This document shows positions 20,300 to 28,980 of a DNA stretch of 64,000 nt, one piece after another. The notes below the pieces were generated by a model. The model searched no databases and was not told the DNA's origin. It saw nothing but the letters and a program-made list of their open reading frames with translations. How positions within the stretch are numbered: the stretch's first letter is position 1; each line of letters opens with the position of its first letter. Source of the DNA: Citrobacter sp. On2M (GTDB lineage Bacteria > Pseudomonadota > Gammaproteobacteria > Enterobacterales > Enterobacteriaceae); contig NZ_WPCV01000005.1 in NCBI RefSeq assembly GCF_018035235.1, forward strand, positions 372,001-436,000, read 5' to 3'. The position numbers and the translations under genes are program-made.

Positions 20300-21089
20300 G
20301 CATTCTCCTTGGATCGGTCCTCTGTAACCACTGTTGAGCTATTGCTATCCCTAGCAATATATCTGCTCCCGAGGTATGACCAACAGCAAGCAGATGCGCA
20401 ATTGCAAAATAAGACTCACGCCCCGGTTGTAAACCGCGTATGACCTTCTGCACTGATGTAGAAAACTCTCCCACTCTGGCGCTGTTCAAATAGCTGCAAC
20501 TTACTGATGTAGTGAGTTTTGCCAGTTGAACCGCCGGAGGTAAAAAAAACTGAAGTTGCTCAGAAAACCCTGCTGCATACAGTACGGCCAGCATGCCAGT
20601 TAGCATGTCATCACCGCTAGGCGTCAGCCCAGGTCCACATCCGATCAGCCAGCTCCAGTCGGGGGTCATGCCGCAATACCAACAATCAAGCTGCTTAACA
20701 ACCTCGGAATAGTGCAGCATAGTATGAAGCGGTTGATTTAGCGCTCCGCAGAGGCCACTGTGGTGAGCGCACAAAGAGAGGTCGACTGGGACAATGGCGA
20801 TGGAGTTCATTGGAAATTGGAGTATGCGACGCGGGCAAATTTCGATGTTCTGTCCTCGCAGGGTATTTCCTTGTTTGATTAGCCATTCAATCTGCTCCAC
20901 ATGGGGAAACTGCGTGGTACTCAGCAATATGCCTGTCGGCCCCATTCCTTTCCCATGACGGAGCAGCGTCAATAACTCACCGTCAGGACGGCAAAAGTTA
21001 ATCGCCTGCGTAAAACGGCTATGCCGTCTCCATTCGCCATCGGGAAGTCGATAAAACCCAGCGCAGGCCAGAGCATTAATTATCTTCAT
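20217..21089 (-). CDS. DUF2877 protein, YlbF (AllH)-like subunit
   Basis: This 290-residue protein belongs to DUF2877, like E. coli YlbF, recently reported (as I recall) as part of an oxamate carbamoyltransferase with FdrA and YlbE. Diagnostic motifs are GPGLTPSGDDMLTGML near residue 153 and the C-terminal GHTSGADILLG. YlbF ends about seven residues after the GQQLLQ-like motif. Here about 30 extra residues follow, read through the start of the downstream LysR gene in another frame, giving an 83-bp overlap. The ATG at 21089 has GGAG eight bases upstream; a TTG two codons earlier is too close to it. Confidence 0.82.
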   Translation of the reverse strand: MKIINALACAGFYRLPDGEWRRHSRFTQAINFCRPDGELLTLLRHGKGMGPTGILLSTTQFPHVEQIEWLIKQGNTLRGQNIEICPRRILQFPMNSIAIVPVDLSLCAHHSGLCGALNQPLHTMLHYSEVVKQLDCWYCGMTPDWSWLIGCGPGLTPSGDDMLTGMLAVLYAAGFSEQLQFFLPPAVQLAKLTTSVSCSYLNSARVGEFSTSVQKVIRGLQPGRESYFAIAHLLAVGHTSGADILLGIAIAQQWLQRTDPRRMHARSGNNTHFYLGCRDGEFFPRGQLAS

Positions 21090-21127
21090 AAGCAATACTC
21101 CGGGGCGGCTTTGCCGCCCCTTCGCTA

Positions 21128-22390
21128 TCAGGCGGTGATGTGATGCAGTTCGGCCAGCGCTTCAAGCGCTTTTTCAAAACAGAGAAGCGGTGCGCGTACG
21201 GTTCCCGCCCCAACCTGACCAATCCCCGCATCTTTATGCGCGATACCGGTATTAATCAGCGGCGTAATTCCTGTCTCTACGACACGACGAACATCCAGCC
21301 CCAGACATGCCCCTTTGAAATCCCATGAAGGAATCTGGAACAGCGGGTTGTTGGCAAGATAGATCTCCGCCATCTCTTCTGAGGTTTCCAGCGCCGCGCC
21401 CATACCACCCGCGCCGACGAAGCGCGTTACGCCCGGTGCCGCAATCATTGCCGCACCGCCAATCCCCAACGTTTCAGTGATGGCACTGTCGCCGATGTCC
21501 GGATTCGCATCAGCCTGGCTATAGCCGGTAAAAAACAATCCCTGAGGCGTATTTACCGGCGCGGTAAACCAGCGATCGCCAGTTCCGCTCACGCGAATGC
21601 CGAAATCACGACCGTTGCGCGTCATAGCGGTGACCACCGAGCCTGCCTTAATTTCCGCTGCGGCATCCATCACAGCTTTACTGTAGGCCATCGCCAGGTT
21701 GAGGAAGAACTGGTCAGTGACGCTCAGGAATTGCAGCACTTCAATGATTTCCGTCTTCGGACGATCAAGACCAGCGATCACCGGAGAAAGTGTACGCAGT
21801 AACAGAGAAGAGGCGGCAATATTACGCTGGTGGAACTCATCGCCCATGGTGATGGCCTGCGCCATCATTGCTGTCAGATCGACGCCGTTTTCCATCTGCG
21901 AGAGCGCTTCCTCTAGTACTGGCGCCAGCGTGTCGCGCATCCAGCGCAAGCGCTTTTGCACGTCATCACCGTAGGCGCCAAATCGCATCACTTTGCCAAT
22001 ACCCTCATTGAGGTTGCAGCAGGACTGGTTACCATGCACTACGTCACGCACCACCAGCACCGGCATATTAGCGGAGGTGATTCCCCCCATCGGACCTACC
22101 GCACCAACGTGATGGCAGGGGATAAAATCAATCTCACCCTGCTCCAGCATCCGCACGGCATCTTCTTCCGTCACCGCCCAGCCTTCAAACAATGATGCGC
22201 CAATGCAGGCTCCGCGCATTGGGCCGGTCATCTCTTCCCAGGCGATCGGCGGGCCAGCGTGCAATAATTTGCGTCCAGAAGACAATTCGGCCACTGCTTC
22301 TTTTGCTGGGCGCACAGCAACCCAGTGAGGACGTGCTGCTTTAATTCGTTCGATAATGGCTTCGTTGGCCTGTGCAATAGATGAATACAT
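21128..22390 (-). CDS. DUF1116 protein, YlbE (AllG)-like subunit
   Basis: This 420-residue protein belongs to DUF1116 and is very close to E. coli YlbE (419 residues). Conserved blocks are EEMTGPMRGA near residue 50, FIPCHHVGAVGPMGGITS near residue 90, ITMGDEFHQRN near residue 180, TAMTRNGRDFGIRVSG near residue 245 and GIGGAAMIAAPG. YlbE is now thought to act with FdrA and YlbF in moving a carbamoyl group from oxalurate-type compounds to phosphate. I chose the ATG at 22390, preceded by AGAGG, because the longer open frame overlaps fdrA. It lies 16 bp downstream of fdrA. Confidence 0.88.
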   Translation of the reverse strand: MYSSIAQANEAIIERIKAARPHWVAVRPAKEAVAELSSGRKLLHAGPPIAWEEMTGPMRGACIGASLFEGWAVTEEDAVRMLEQGEIDFIPCHHVGAVGPMGGITSANMPVLVVRDVVHGNQSCCNLNEGIGKVMRFGAYGDDVQKRLRWMRDTLAPVLEEALSQMENGVDLTAMMAQAITMGDEFHQRNIAASSLLLRTLSPVIAGLDRPKTEIIEVLQFLSVTDQFFLNLAMAYSKAVMDAAAEIKAGSVVTAMTRNGRDFGIRVSGTGDRWFTAPVNTPQGLFFTGYSQADANPDIGDSAITETLGIGGAAMIAAPGVTRFVGAGGMGAALETSEEMAEIYLANNPLFQIPSWDFKGACLGLDVRRVVETGITPLINTGIAHKDAGIGQVGAGTVRAPLLCFEKALEALAELHHITA

Positions 22391-22406
22391 ATCCGTACCT
22401 CTGAAC

Positions 22407-24068
22407 TTAATGTAACTGTTTGAGTAAACTGGCAAGACGGGCATTGCCACCGGCAACAGGCGCCCACTGATAATGCACAACCGGCGTACCGCTGCTTTGC
22501 AGATCCAGCGCAAAGCTGCGTAATCCGGCGTTAATGACCTGTACGCCGTCAAGGAGTGCGCTATGGGATGCCGGGATACTACGTTCCTGGTGATGTGTCA
22601 GGTTGACGGCGAGTAAAACTGCCTCTTCCAGCGTTTCTACCACCGCTATCCCAGCCTCGCGAAGTATCTCCGCCTGCCCACCGCGCCCCTGCGGATCGGC
22701 ATCGGTTCCGGTCAGAGTGGCAATCACCACCAGCGGGGCGGCACGTTTGGCTCGCACCTGCTCTACCGCCTCAACAACCGCTCCAGCCGGGTCAGCACAG
22801 GCGCCATAGCCCAGTACAACATCCAGAAGCAGTACGCCCACATCCGGCAACGCAGCCAGTTTTTCGATCTCAATGCTGCGAGTCGTAGGGTCAATCATCG
22901 GATGCGGTCTGCCCAAGGTGTAGCTGTCGTCCCCCAGGTCGACAATGCGATGACCACCGCCTTCAAGCATCACGCCCTGGTCGTGGCTTTCGCTAACGGG
23001 TACTCCCAGCCCGGCAGAGAGCAACATAGCGGCTTCAACTGCCAACGTGCCGCCGGCGTACAGGCCGTAAATACCTTTACCTGCCACTTCAGGTTGAACC
23101 TGTCTCTGCTGCGCCACACGCATCAGCAATACCGCCAGTTGTGCAGCATCAGAAAGTGAATTCGCCAGCCAGACGTTACCTTCGCGACGCTGCTCAGGCT
23201 TGCTTCCCAGAAACAGCGCGACAACCGGTTTACCCACGTTTTGCATCGCGGCAATAATGCGGGTTCGTACCTGCGGTGACGGTGGTTTAGAGACAAATGC
23301 AATCACACGCGTGGCATCATCCGTAGCCAGCATTTCCAGTGCGGTCAATGCGCTGATACCGCCAACATCAGCACTCAGGTCGCGGCCCCCCAGACCGATG
23401 GCGTGGCTAACGCCCTGCTGGTGCAGTGCAATCTGCGAAGTAATTTCCTGAATCCCAGTGCCTGAAGCGCCAATCACGCCAATCCCGCCTTCAGGGAGTA
23501 CGTTGGCGAAAGCTAATGGACTTCCGGCTATCATCGCCGTTCCGCAGTCTGGCCCCATGACGAGAAGCCCGCGCTCGCGCGCCAAGGTTTTCAGCTCAAC
23601 TTCTTGCTCCAGCGGTACGTTATCGGAAAAGAGCATCACGTTTTTGTTCGCCAACAATCCCTCTTTGGCAACGGACGCGGCATACTCCCCAGCGACCGAT
23701 ATCAGCAACAGATTAGCCTGAGGCAATTTCTGGCACGCACTTTCGAAGCGACGTGCTTTAACCAGTTGATGCGAACTCCCCGACGCATTGGTAATCGCGT
23801 TCAGCTCTTTTTCCAGCTGCTCACGGATCAAATCCAATATCCCGGGCTCTTCGCCTTCGGTTCGGACCGCGACACAAATATCGTTTGGCGTGGCGTCAGC
23901 AAAGTCGTCGTGCCAGAATCCGGTGGAATCCAGCATCGATTTATTGGCTGGCGTTCCCATCATGACTGAAACCTGATCGACTTCCGGGCGTTCACTGAGT
24001 TTTCGGGAAATGATCATCAGGCTGACGGAATCCTGAAAACTTCCCTTTTTAATAAAGGCGTAAATCAT
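22407..24068 (-). CDS. fdrA: FdrA (AllF)-like acyl-CoA ligase-fold protein
   Basis: FdrA (553 residues here) has the fold of the succinyl-CoA synthetase alpha chain. Its GPDCGTA at 172-178, VIGASGTGIQEIT near 198-210 and GLGGRDLSADVGG at 225-237 align with the ligase motifs GPNCPG, the SGTL loop and the GIGGD region. The phosphohistidine motif GHAGA of true ligases is not seen after VSKPPS near residue 260, which fits a role other than CoA ligation. FdrA of E. coli sits in the allantoin cluster beside ylbE and ylbF, as it does here. It probably catalyses carbamoyl transfer to phosphate. Confidence 0.9.
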   Translation of the reverse strand: MIYAFIKKGSFQDSVSLMIISRKLSERPEVDQVSVMMGTPANKSMLDSTGFWHDDFADATPNDICVAVRTEGEEPGILDLIREQLEKELNAITNASGSSHQLVKARRFESACQKLPQANLLLISVAGEYAASVAKEGLLANKNVMLFSDNVPLEQEVELKTLARERGLLVMGPDCGTAMIAGSPLAFANVLPEGGIGVIGASGTGIQEITSQIALHQQGVSHAIGLGGRDLSADVGGISALTALEMLATDDATRVIAFVSKPPSPQVRTRIIAAMQNVGKPVVALFLGSKPEQRREGNVWLANSLSDAAQLAVLLMRVAQQRQVQPEVAGKGIYGLYAGGTLAVEAAMLLSAGLGVPVSESHDQGVMLEGGGHRIVDLGDDSYTLGRPHPMIDPTTRSIEIEKLAALPDVGVLLLDVVLGYGACADPAGAVVEAVEQVRAKRAAPLVVIATLTGTDADPQGRGGQAEILREAGIAVVETLEEAVLLAVNLTHHQERSIPASHSALLDGVQVINAGLRSFALDLQSSGTPVVHYQWAPVAGGNARLASLLKQLH

Positions 24069-24081
24069 TACCGCTACCTCT

Positions 24082-25305
24082 TTATGTGCGTTTTTCTTTT
24101 AAAAACAGCATTGCAACTAAACCGATAGCCAGCAGAGTGGCTGAAACATAAAAGCTGGAAGCCAGGCTTCCGGTCATATCACGTGCCGCGCCGGCAATAA
24201 TGGGGGCAAGAATAGATGAGCTCATGCCGATGAAATTAAATAAACCAAATGCGGTGCTATAGTTATTTTCATCCACGCTGTCAGCAACCAGAGCAACCAG
24301 TACTGGATCAAGCGCCAGTTTACCCACCAGACCATAGACACACAGCGCAATGATTACCCCTGTCATATTCGGCATCCAAATAATTGACAGCATGCTGATA
24401 ATCGCTATTGGCACCAGGAACATAATTAATGGCTTACGTTTGCCTAATTTGTCAGACAGGCTAGAGAATAACAGCGCGCCAGGAATTGAAATCCAGGCCA
24501 CCAGCGAAGAGATAAATCCGGTTTCGCTACCAGCGATTCCACGCTCATTTTGCAGATAATAGGGAAGCCAGGTCAGGATAACGAAGAAACCGAACAGGCT
24601 ACAGAACACCATTATATAAGTGATAATTAAGTTACGATTTTTCAGCAGGTCGCTGAACTTACCTTTTTTCACCGGCGCGCCATCGACGTCAGCGGTGCGT
24701 TTTTTCTCTTTCACGAATAGCCAGATTGCCACCCCGACCAACACAGAGGGAACCGCCATCGCATAAAACGGCATACGCCATGAATATCCCTGGTCGTATA
24801 CCAGCCAGCTTGAGGTCATCAAACCCAGCGCAATACCAAAGGCCATACCACTGTTGATGATCGCACTGCCAAGAGAACGATATTTCTTCGGGATCTGCTC
24901 GGAAGAGAGACCGTATTGCGGACCGTAGTAGGTTCCTTCTCCAGCCCCCGTTACCACACGAGCAAATAGCAGTGTATACCAGCTTTTCGCCCAGCCGGTT
25001 ACCGCGGTGAAAACACCAAATAGAATAAATCCTGGAACCAGTACTTTTTTCTTACCAATTTTATCGCCCAGAATTCCGGCTGGAACCTGAAGCAAAGCAT
25101 AAGAAAAATAGAATACGGAATTAAGAATACCTAACTGTGTGCCGCTTAAACCAAATTCCTTTTCTAATTCGCCCATCACCGGATTGAGCACCGTACGGTC
25201 GGCGTACATAAAAATCCATCCGAGCCAGAACAGGAAAACGGTGACCCACCAGGCCGGTATTCCCTTTTTCTTTGTGGCCTCAGCCACTTCATATGAACCA
25301 GACAT
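24082..25305 (-). CDS. MFS transporter, anion:cation symporter type
   Basis: This 407-residue inner-membrane protein has about twelve membrane segments and the MFS loop motif GDKIGKKKVLVPG between helices 2 and 3, with a second copy SDKLGKRKPLIM in the C-terminal half. The YADRTVLNPVMGEL segment after helix 1 resembles the anion:cation symporter group (hexuronate, tartrate and phthalate transporters). I chose the ATG at 25305 with GGGAG upstream; the frame is open 17 codons further. It is the first gene of the run into fdrA, with a 13-bp gap, so it likely imports the pathway's substrate, perhaps an organic anion such as oxamate or a carbamoyl acid. Confidence 0.85.
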   Translation of the reverse strand: MSGSYEVAEATKKKGIPAWWVTVFLFWLGWIFMYADRTVLNPVMGELEKEFGLSGTQLGILNSVFYFSYALLQVPAGILGDKIGKKKVLVPGFILFGVFTAVTGWAKSWYTLLFARVVTGAGEGTYYGPQYGLSSEQIPKKYRSLGSAIINSGMAFGIALGLMTSSWLVYDQGYSWRMPFYAMAVPSVLVGVAIWLFVKEKKRTADVDGAPVKKGKFSDLLKNRNLIITYIMVFCSLFGFFVILTWLPYYLQNERGIAGSETGFISSLVAWISIPGALLFSSLSDKLGKRKPLIMFLVPIAIISMLSIIWMPNMTGVIIALCVYGLVGKLALDPVLVALVADSVDENNYSTAFGLFNFIGMSSSILAPIIAGAARDMTGSLASSFYVSATLLAIGLVAMLFLKEKRT

Positions 25306-25415
25306 AAGCAATCTCCCGGTAATAATTACCGCTGAATACCCCATGTTACCTGACACGATACGTGAGGTTTGATGTTTTAACTGCGCCTACCTTATCGGGG
25401 TAAAAATGCATTTCA

Positions 25416-25431
25416 TTTGAACAAAGTCACA
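25416..25431. promoter_or_regulatory. Candidate CRP site upstream of the MFS-fdrA operon
   Basis: TTTGA-N6-TCACA matches the CRP consensus TGTGA-N6-TCACA at nine of ten positions. It lies 111 to 126 bases upstream of the transporter start, in the divergent promoter region shared with carbamate kinase. Confidence 0.55.
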
Positions 25432-25471
25432 CAAAATCCATTGTTATAAATTCCTGGGAACTGACCATAGC

Positions 25472-25494
25472 ATTATTAAAAAAAGTCTAATAAT
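25472..25494. promoter_or_regulatory. Candidate LysR operator in the divergent promoter region
   Basis: A perfect inverted repeat ATTATTA-N9-TAATAAT contains the T-N11-A core expected for LysR-type regulators. It sits midway between the transporter operon and the divergent carbamate kinase gene, so one site could serve both. A second AT-rich palindrome, ATAATTAATTAT, is at 25531-25542. The link to the AllS-like regulator is inference. Confidence 0.5.
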
Positions 25495-25643
25495 CATTTT
25501 CAAAGCAATTTAAATAAAAAGACTTAAATAATAATTAATTATCGAGTTATTTTTGTAGATATTTGACCTGTCGTTCCCATCACATAATAAAGGTAATAAA
25601 ACGCTATTTTGACCGCGAGATAATTTGCATAATGAGGTCCTCA

Positions 25644-26549
25644 ATGAAAAAGAGAATTGTCATTGCTCTTGGCGGCAATGCGTTATTACAGCGCGGAGAA
25701 ATTTTGAGCGCAGAAAACCAGCGGCGGAGCATTCAGGTATTTGCTGAGATGGCAGCCGAATTAGCCCGTGACTATCAGTTGGTCATTGTTCATGGTAACG
25801 GCCCTCAGGTTGGCCTGCTGGCGCTACAGAATGCAGCATACAAAGAATCCCCGGCCTGGCCGCTGGATATTCTGGTCGCGGAAAGCCAGGGAATGATCGG
25901 TTTCGCTATTACTCAGGAACTGGCGTCATCCGCGGGCAACTCTCCCGTCACAACGCTTATGACCCGGGTTGAGGTGGATCCGCAGGATGAAGCCTTCTCA
26001 GCTCCCGGTAAGTATATTGGCCCCGTGTATCAACCGGATCAACAGGCTGAGCTGGAAGCACGCTATGGCTGGCAGATGAAAACCGATGGGCAATATATTC
26101 GCCGCGTGGTTCCCTCACCAACTCCGCTGAAAATTCTCGATAGCGACGCCATCCGTACGCTGATGGATGCGGGACATACTGTGGTTTGCTGTGGCGGCGG
26201 CGGCATTCCGGTTATTGCACAGGGTGATGGTTACCAAGGAACCGAAGCCGTCATTGATAAGGATTTGACTGCTGCCGTTCTGGCACAATCCATCAACGCC
26301 GACCATCTGCTGATCCTGACAGACGCCGATGCCGTGTATGAAAACTGGGGAACTCCGCAAGCACGTGCACTACGACATGCTACCGTAGAGGAACTTACGC
26401 CATTTGCTGCACCTGATGGTGCGATGGGGCCTAAAGCGGCGGCGGTGATGCAATTTGTCAAACAGACCGGCAACGCGGCATTTATCGGCGCTCTGAAAGA
26501 TGCTCCGCAGATTCTGGCCGGAGAAAAAGGCACTTGCGTGACACAGTAA
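25644..26549 (+). CDS. arcC: Carbamate kinase (catabolic, ArcC/AllK-type)
   Basis: Carbamate kinase turns carbamoyl phosphate plus ADP into carbamate and ATP. The 301-residue protein has a complete amino-acid-kinase active site: ALGGNALLQ near residue 8, VHGNGPQVG near residue 50, CCGGGGIPV near residue 180, AVIDKDLTAAVLA near residue 200 and LLILTDADAVY. I chose MKKRIVIALGG at 25644, six bases after GAGG; an ATG four codons upstream is a less likely alternative. It is divergent from the MFS-fdrA operon and would harvest ATP from the carbamoyl phosphate which that operon is predicted to make. Confidence 0.93.
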   Translation: MKKRIVIALGGNALLQRGEILSAENQRRSIQVFAEMAAELARDYQLVIVHGNGPQVGLLALQNAAYKESPAWPLDILVAESQGMIGFAITQELASSAGNSPVTTLMTRVEVDPQDEAFSAPGKYIGPVYQPDQQAELEARYGWQMKTDGQYIRRVVPSPTPLKILDSDAIRTLMDAGHTVVCCGGGGIPVIAQGDGYQGTEAVIDKDLTAAVLAQSINADHLLILTDADAVYENWGTPQARALRHATVEELTPFAAPDGAMGPKAAAVMQFVKQTGNAAFIGALKDAPQILAGEKGTCVTQ

Positions 26550-26561
26550 ACCGCGAAGAAC

Positions 26562-26589
26562 AAAAAGGCTTCCCAGCGGAAGCCTTTTT
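26562..26589. terminator. Bidirectional terminator between carbamate kinase and fbaA
   Basis: A perfect 12-bp inverted repeat (26562-26573 with 26578-26589) has A and T runs at its ends, so it can end transcription on both strands. It closes the accessory island on the right. Confidence 0.92.
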
Positions 26590-26609
26590 GTTGTCATCAG
26601 CAGACTGAA

Positions 26610-27689
26610 TTACAGAACGTCAACCGCGTTCAGTTCTTTGAAAGCCTGTTCCAGACGGGTGATCATGGTTGCCTGACCAGCACGCAGCCATACGCGCGGA
26701 TCGTAGTATTTCTTGTTCGGCTGATCTTCGCCTTTCGGGTTGCCCAACTGGCCCTGCAGGTAAGCTTCGTTTGCTTTGTAATAGTTCAGAACGCCTTCCC
26801 AGGTAGCCCATTGGGTATCGGTGTCGATGTTCATTTTCACTACGCCGTAGCTTACGGAGTCTTTAATTTCCTGAGCAGTAGAACCGGAACCGCCGTGGAA
26901 GACGAAGTTCAGGCTGTTGTGCGGCAGGTTATGTTTCTTAGAAACATAGTCCTGAGAGTCGCGCAGGATGGTCGGGGTCAGAACGACGTTACCCGGCTTG
27001 TAAACGCCGTGTACGTTACCGAAGGACGCAGCGATGGTGAAACGCGGGCTGATTTTGCTCAGCTCAGTGTACGCGTAATCAACGTCTTCCGGCTGGGTGT
27101 ACAGTGCAGAAGCGTCCATGTGGCTGTTATCCACACCGTCTTCTTCACCACCGGTGCAACCCAGTTCGATTTCCAGAGTCATGCCCATTTTGGACATGCG
27201 TGCCAGATATTTGGAGCAGATTTCGATGTTCTCTTCCAGAGACTCTTCAGACAGGTCGATCATATGAGAAGAGAACAGCGGTTTGCCGGTTGCTGCGAAG
27301 TGTTTTTCACCCGCGTCCAGCAGACCGTCGATCCACGGCAGCAGTTTCTTCGCGCAGTGGTCAGTGTGCAGGATAACCGGAACACCGTAGTGCTCAGCCA
27401 TCTGGTGAACGTGATGCGCGCCAGAGATAGCACCCAGGATTGCAGCACCCTGAGGAATGTCGGACTTCACGCCTTTACCCGCGATGAAAGAAGCACCACC
27501 GTTGGAGAATTGTACGATTACCGGCGCTTTAACTTTTGCAGCAGTTTCCAAAACGGCGTTGATGGAGTCGGTACCCACGCAGTTAACAGCTGGCAGAGCA
27601 AAGTTGTTTTCTTTAGCTACCTGGAAAACTTTCTGTACGTCATCACCAGTGATTACGCCTGGTTTTACGAAATCAAAAATTTTAGACAT
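26610..27689 (-). CDS. fbaA: Fructose-bisphosphate aldolase, class II
   Basis: FbaA cleaves fructose 1,6-bisphosphate to glyceraldehyde 3-phosphate and dihydroxyacetone phosphate, using zinc. The 359-residue protein has zinc ligands in HTDHCAKKLLPW near residue 108 and ELGCTGGEEDGVD near residue 172, the NVHGVYKPGNV His near residue 226, FHGGSGST near residue 263 and NIDTDTQWA near residue 286. It matches E. coli at nearly every position I can recall. It is the last gene of the epd-pgk-fbaA operon. Confidence 0.98.
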   Translation of the reverse strand: MSKIFDFVKPGVITGDDVQKVFQVAKENNFALPAVNCVGTDSINAVLETAAKVKAPVIVQFSNGGASFIAGKGVKSDIPQGAAILGAISGAHHVHQMAEHYGVPVILHTDHCAKKLLPWIDGLLDAGEKHFAATGKPLFSSHMIDLSEESLEENIEICSKYLARMSKMGMTLEIELGCTGGEEDGVDNSHMDASALYTQPEDVDYAYTELSKISPRFTIAASFGNVHGVYKPGNVVLTPTILRDSQDYVSKKHNLPHNSLNFVFHGGSGSTAQEIKDSVSYGVVKMNIDTDTQWATWEGVLNYYKANEAYLQGQLGNPKGEDQPNKKYYDPRVWLRAGQATMITRLEQAFKELNAVDVL

Positions 27690-27742
27690 TTTACGAGTCC
27701 TGTATCTTCGGCCTTGGAAAGGGCGCGCGCCCTAAAGCGCGC

Positions 27743-27768
27743 TAAAATAAGGGCAGGTTTCCCTGCCC
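27743..27768 (-). terminator. Terminator-like hairpin between pgk and fbaA
   Basis: GGGCAGG/CCTGCCC with a four-base loop is followed on the operon strand by TTATTTTAG. It may act as a partial terminator or processing site between pgk and fbaA. Confidence 0.6.
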
Positions 27769-27777
27769 ATTAAATTC

Positions 27778-28941
27778 TTACTTTTTAGCACGCTCTTCGA
27801 GCATGGCTACTGCTGGCAGTACTTTACCTTCGACGAATTCGAGGAATGCGCCGCCGCCAGTAGAGATGTAGGAGATTTTGTCAGCAATGCCGAACAGGTC
27901 GATTGCTGCCAGGGTGTCACCGCCGCCTGCGATAGAGAACGCTTCGCTGTCTGCGATGGCATTAGCAACGATTTCAGTACCTTTGCGGAAGTTCGGGAAT
28001 TCGAACACGCCAACCGGGCCGTTCCACAGAATGGTTTTCGCATTCTTCAGGATGTCAGCCAACTGCTGTGCAGAAGCGTCGCCGATGTCCAGGATCTGTT
28101 CGTCTTCTTTAACGTCGCTAACGGATTTCAGAGTAGCCGGTGCGGTTTCAGAGAATTCAGTCGCTACGCGAACGTCGGTCGGAACCGGAATGTCGCAAGT
28201 GGTCAGCAGACGCTTAGCTTCGTCAACGAGATCTGCTTCGTACAGAGATTTGCCCACGTTGTGGCCTTGAGCAGCAACGAAGGTGTTCGCGATACCACCG
28301 CCAACAATCAGCTGGTCAGCGATTTTTGACAGGGAGTCCAGAACGGTCAGTTTGGTAGAAACTTTAGAACCACCAACGATAGCAACCATCGGACGAGCAG
28401 GTTCTTTCAGCGCTTTACCCAGTGCATCCAGCTCGGCAGCCAACAGCGGACCTGCACAAGCTACATCGGCGAATTTACCGATACCGTGAGTAGACGCCTG
28501 CGCACGGTGAGCGGTACCGAAAGCATCCATAACGAATACGTCGCACAGAGCAGCATATTTTTTGGACAGTGCTTCGTCGTCTTTCTTCTCGCCTTTGTTA
28601 AAGCGAACGTTTTCCAGAACAACCAGTTCACCGGCAGCGACTTCAACGCCGTCCAGGTAATCTTTTACCAGGCGAACCGGAGCAGACAGTTTGTCTTTCA
28701 GGTAGTTAACAACCGGCAGCAGAGAGAATTCTTCGTTGTACTCGCCTTCGGTAGGACGACCCAGGTGGGAAGTTACCATCACTTTAGCACCCTGTTTCAG
28801 GGCCAGTTCGATGGTCGGCAGGGAAGCACGAATACGTGCATCGCTGGTTACTTTCCCTTCTTTAACTGGTACGTTCAGGTCCGCACGGATAAAAACGCGT
28901 TTACCAGCCAGATCCAGATCGGTCATCTTAATTACAGACAT
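27778..28941 (-). CDS. pgk: Phosphoglycerate kinase
   Basis: Pgk transfers the acyl phosphate of 1,3-bisphosphoglycerate to ADP in glycolysis. The 387-residue protein shows the signature [16 protein letters not shown] near residue 19, TSHLGRP near residue 58, the nucleotide-binding GGSKVSTK near residue 190, and the C-terminal GGGDTLAAI and [10 protein letters not shown] motifs. It is 39 bp downstream of epd and upstream of fbaA on the same strand. Confidence 0.98.
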   Translation of the reverse strand: MSVIKMTDLDLAGKRVFIRADLNVPVKEGKVTSDARIRASLPTIELALKQGAKVMVTSHLGRPTEGEYNEEFSLLPVVNYLKDKLSAPVRLVKDYLDGVEVAAGELVVLENVRFNKGEKKDDEALSKKYAALCDVFVMDAFGTAHRAQASTHGIGKFADVACAGPLLAAELDALGKALKEPARPMVAIVGGSKVSTKLTVLDSLSKIADQLIVGGGIANTFVAAQGHNVGKSLYEADLVDEAKRLLTTCDIPVPTDVRVATEFSETAPATLKSVSDVKEDEQILDIGDASAQQLADILKNAKTILWNGPVGVFEFPNFRKGTEIVANAIADSEAFSIAGGGDTLAAIDLFGIADKISYISTGGGAFLEFVEGKVLPAVAMLEERAKK

Positions 28942-28980
28942 GGTGAATCCTCTCGTTGATTCATAAAGTTTTGTCGACGC

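Noticed and set aside
26811-27773. 320-codon open frame opposite fbaA
   Set aside because: It is antisense to the strongly biased fbaA gene and its translation is low-complexity without recognisable motifs.
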